This document shows positions 63,413 to 64,000 of a stretch of 64,000 nucleotides of DNA, one piece after another. Position 1 is the stretch's first letter; each line of letters starts with the position of its first letter. The stretch is from Skeletonema tropicum. Lineage: Eukaryota > Bacillariophyta > Thalassiosirophyceae > Thalassiosirales > Thalassiosiraceae. A program made the position numbers and the translations under genes. A model generated the notes under the pieces. That model was given only the letters and a program-made list of their open reading frames with translations. It was not told where the DNA came from and searched no databases. The DNA lies in NCBI GenBank assembly GCA_037178625.1, contig CM074145.1, positions 372,001 to 436,000 of the forward strand, written 5' to 3'.

Positions 63413-64000
63413 TTGGCCCTTTTTCAGTTTGAATTGATTCTTCTCGATTCGTTGAGAACAATCACCCGCCGAGTCGTTTTAATGTTGTTGGAATGATCGT
63501 GATCTCTCGAAAGGTTTGTAGGCCCTTTAGTGACCAAAAGTGCTGATCTCTCGAAAGAATTCTGGGCCCTTTAGTGTCAAAAATTGCCGATGACGAGAAC
63601 TCTTCAAAATGTTGTCTCGTAATAGCCTTCTCCTGGCCTTCTTTGGGAAGCTCATTACGAAAGAGGACAAGAAACGTACCTGCGAACCCGGACTGTGACA
63701 TTCCATGATGCAACATTCATTGTTACCGTCTCGTCACTGTCCTGATACATGTACCTATCCTAAATAAATAGATTATTTTATTCACTAATAGATAGATTAT
63801 TTTATTAAATAAATAAATACAGATAGATTATTTTATTCACTACTCCCTAGACACCTGTGTCAGTAGAGAAAGAAGAATTTAAACCTGGAGGGGCTCGGGC
63901 TGGTCCCGAAGAAGCCTGTGTAGCCTGCCGGGAACTAACTGGTCGACAAAGTTAATCAGATTAGATATCTACGATACTAAAAGGGACCTGCTTCGGTACA
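63413..64000. other. intergenic with short tandem repeats
   Basis: A 45-bp unit (gatctctcgaaag..ggccctttagtg) is repeated at 63500 and 63545. An AT-rich unit (agatagattattttatt) occurs three times between about 63765 and 63840. No gene is recognised up to the right edge. Confidence 0.65.

Overview
The window looks like nuclear DNA of a diatom, most likely a centric (Thalassiosirales-like) species; the species is an inference. The reasons are short GT-AG introns of about 75-150 bp; secreted proteins with PSxxPS-type repeats; BspA-like (DUF285) leucine-rich proteins; a plant-like SPO11-3/Topo VI A gene next to clathrin light chain, ELMO and mitochondrial-carrier genes; and two Ty1/copia retrotransposons of diatom type. 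No bacterial features (operons, Shine-Dalgarno sites, CRISPR) are visible.

Layout. 1-2480: a minus-strand membrane/surface gene with Cys-rich modules and a PS-rich repeat tail that leaves the window. 3232-6847: a candidate DNA transposon (13-bp TIRs, AACT duplication) whose gene is cut by a second, inverted-repeat element. 7808-16800: an ELMO gene and a BspA-like gene, followed by a tandem duplicate of both; the second BspA copy is cut by a 2.8-kb transposon carrying an unrecognised spliced gene and by a 393-bp MITE. 17788-19930: decayed F-box-like gene. 20270-22689: SPO11-3/TOP6A and clathrin light chain. 24672-29333: three diverged copies of an unknown small-protein gene. 31301-36871: FG-GAP secreted protein, mitochondrial carrier, 214-bp hAT-like MITE, secreted Lys/Asn-rich repeat protein. 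36960-40560: three arrays of a G/C-tract cassette interleaved with pieces of a MORN gene, a propeller-like gene and histone H3. 40749-43004: unknown membrane protein and an ABHD-type hydrolase. 43275-59182: a nested transposon stack. 59542-63412: two related RINGv-domain proteins.

The retrotransposon stack can be reconstructed base by base. A copia-like element (226-bp LTRs, AAATG duplication) was hit in its 5' LTR by a hAT-like MITE (8-bp duplication). That MITE was in turn hit by a TA-flanked element with AACGAGAC repeats, and its right target duplication was hit by a complete 8.9-kb copia element with identical 402-bp LTRs (ATCAT duplication). The 8.9-kb element has a half-tRNA-type primer site and a G GGT TTT slippery site in the gag/pol overlap.

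Housekeeping genes here (vesicle coat, ELMO, topoisomerase, carrier, hydrolase, RINGv) are independent units, not a pathway. The most unusual material is the mobile DNA: two elements encoding proteins I cannot assign to a transposase superfamily, a 107-bp terminal repeat shared by both, and the gene-fragment/cassette mosaic at 37-40.5 kb. All family calls are from reading motifs; no database search was possible.
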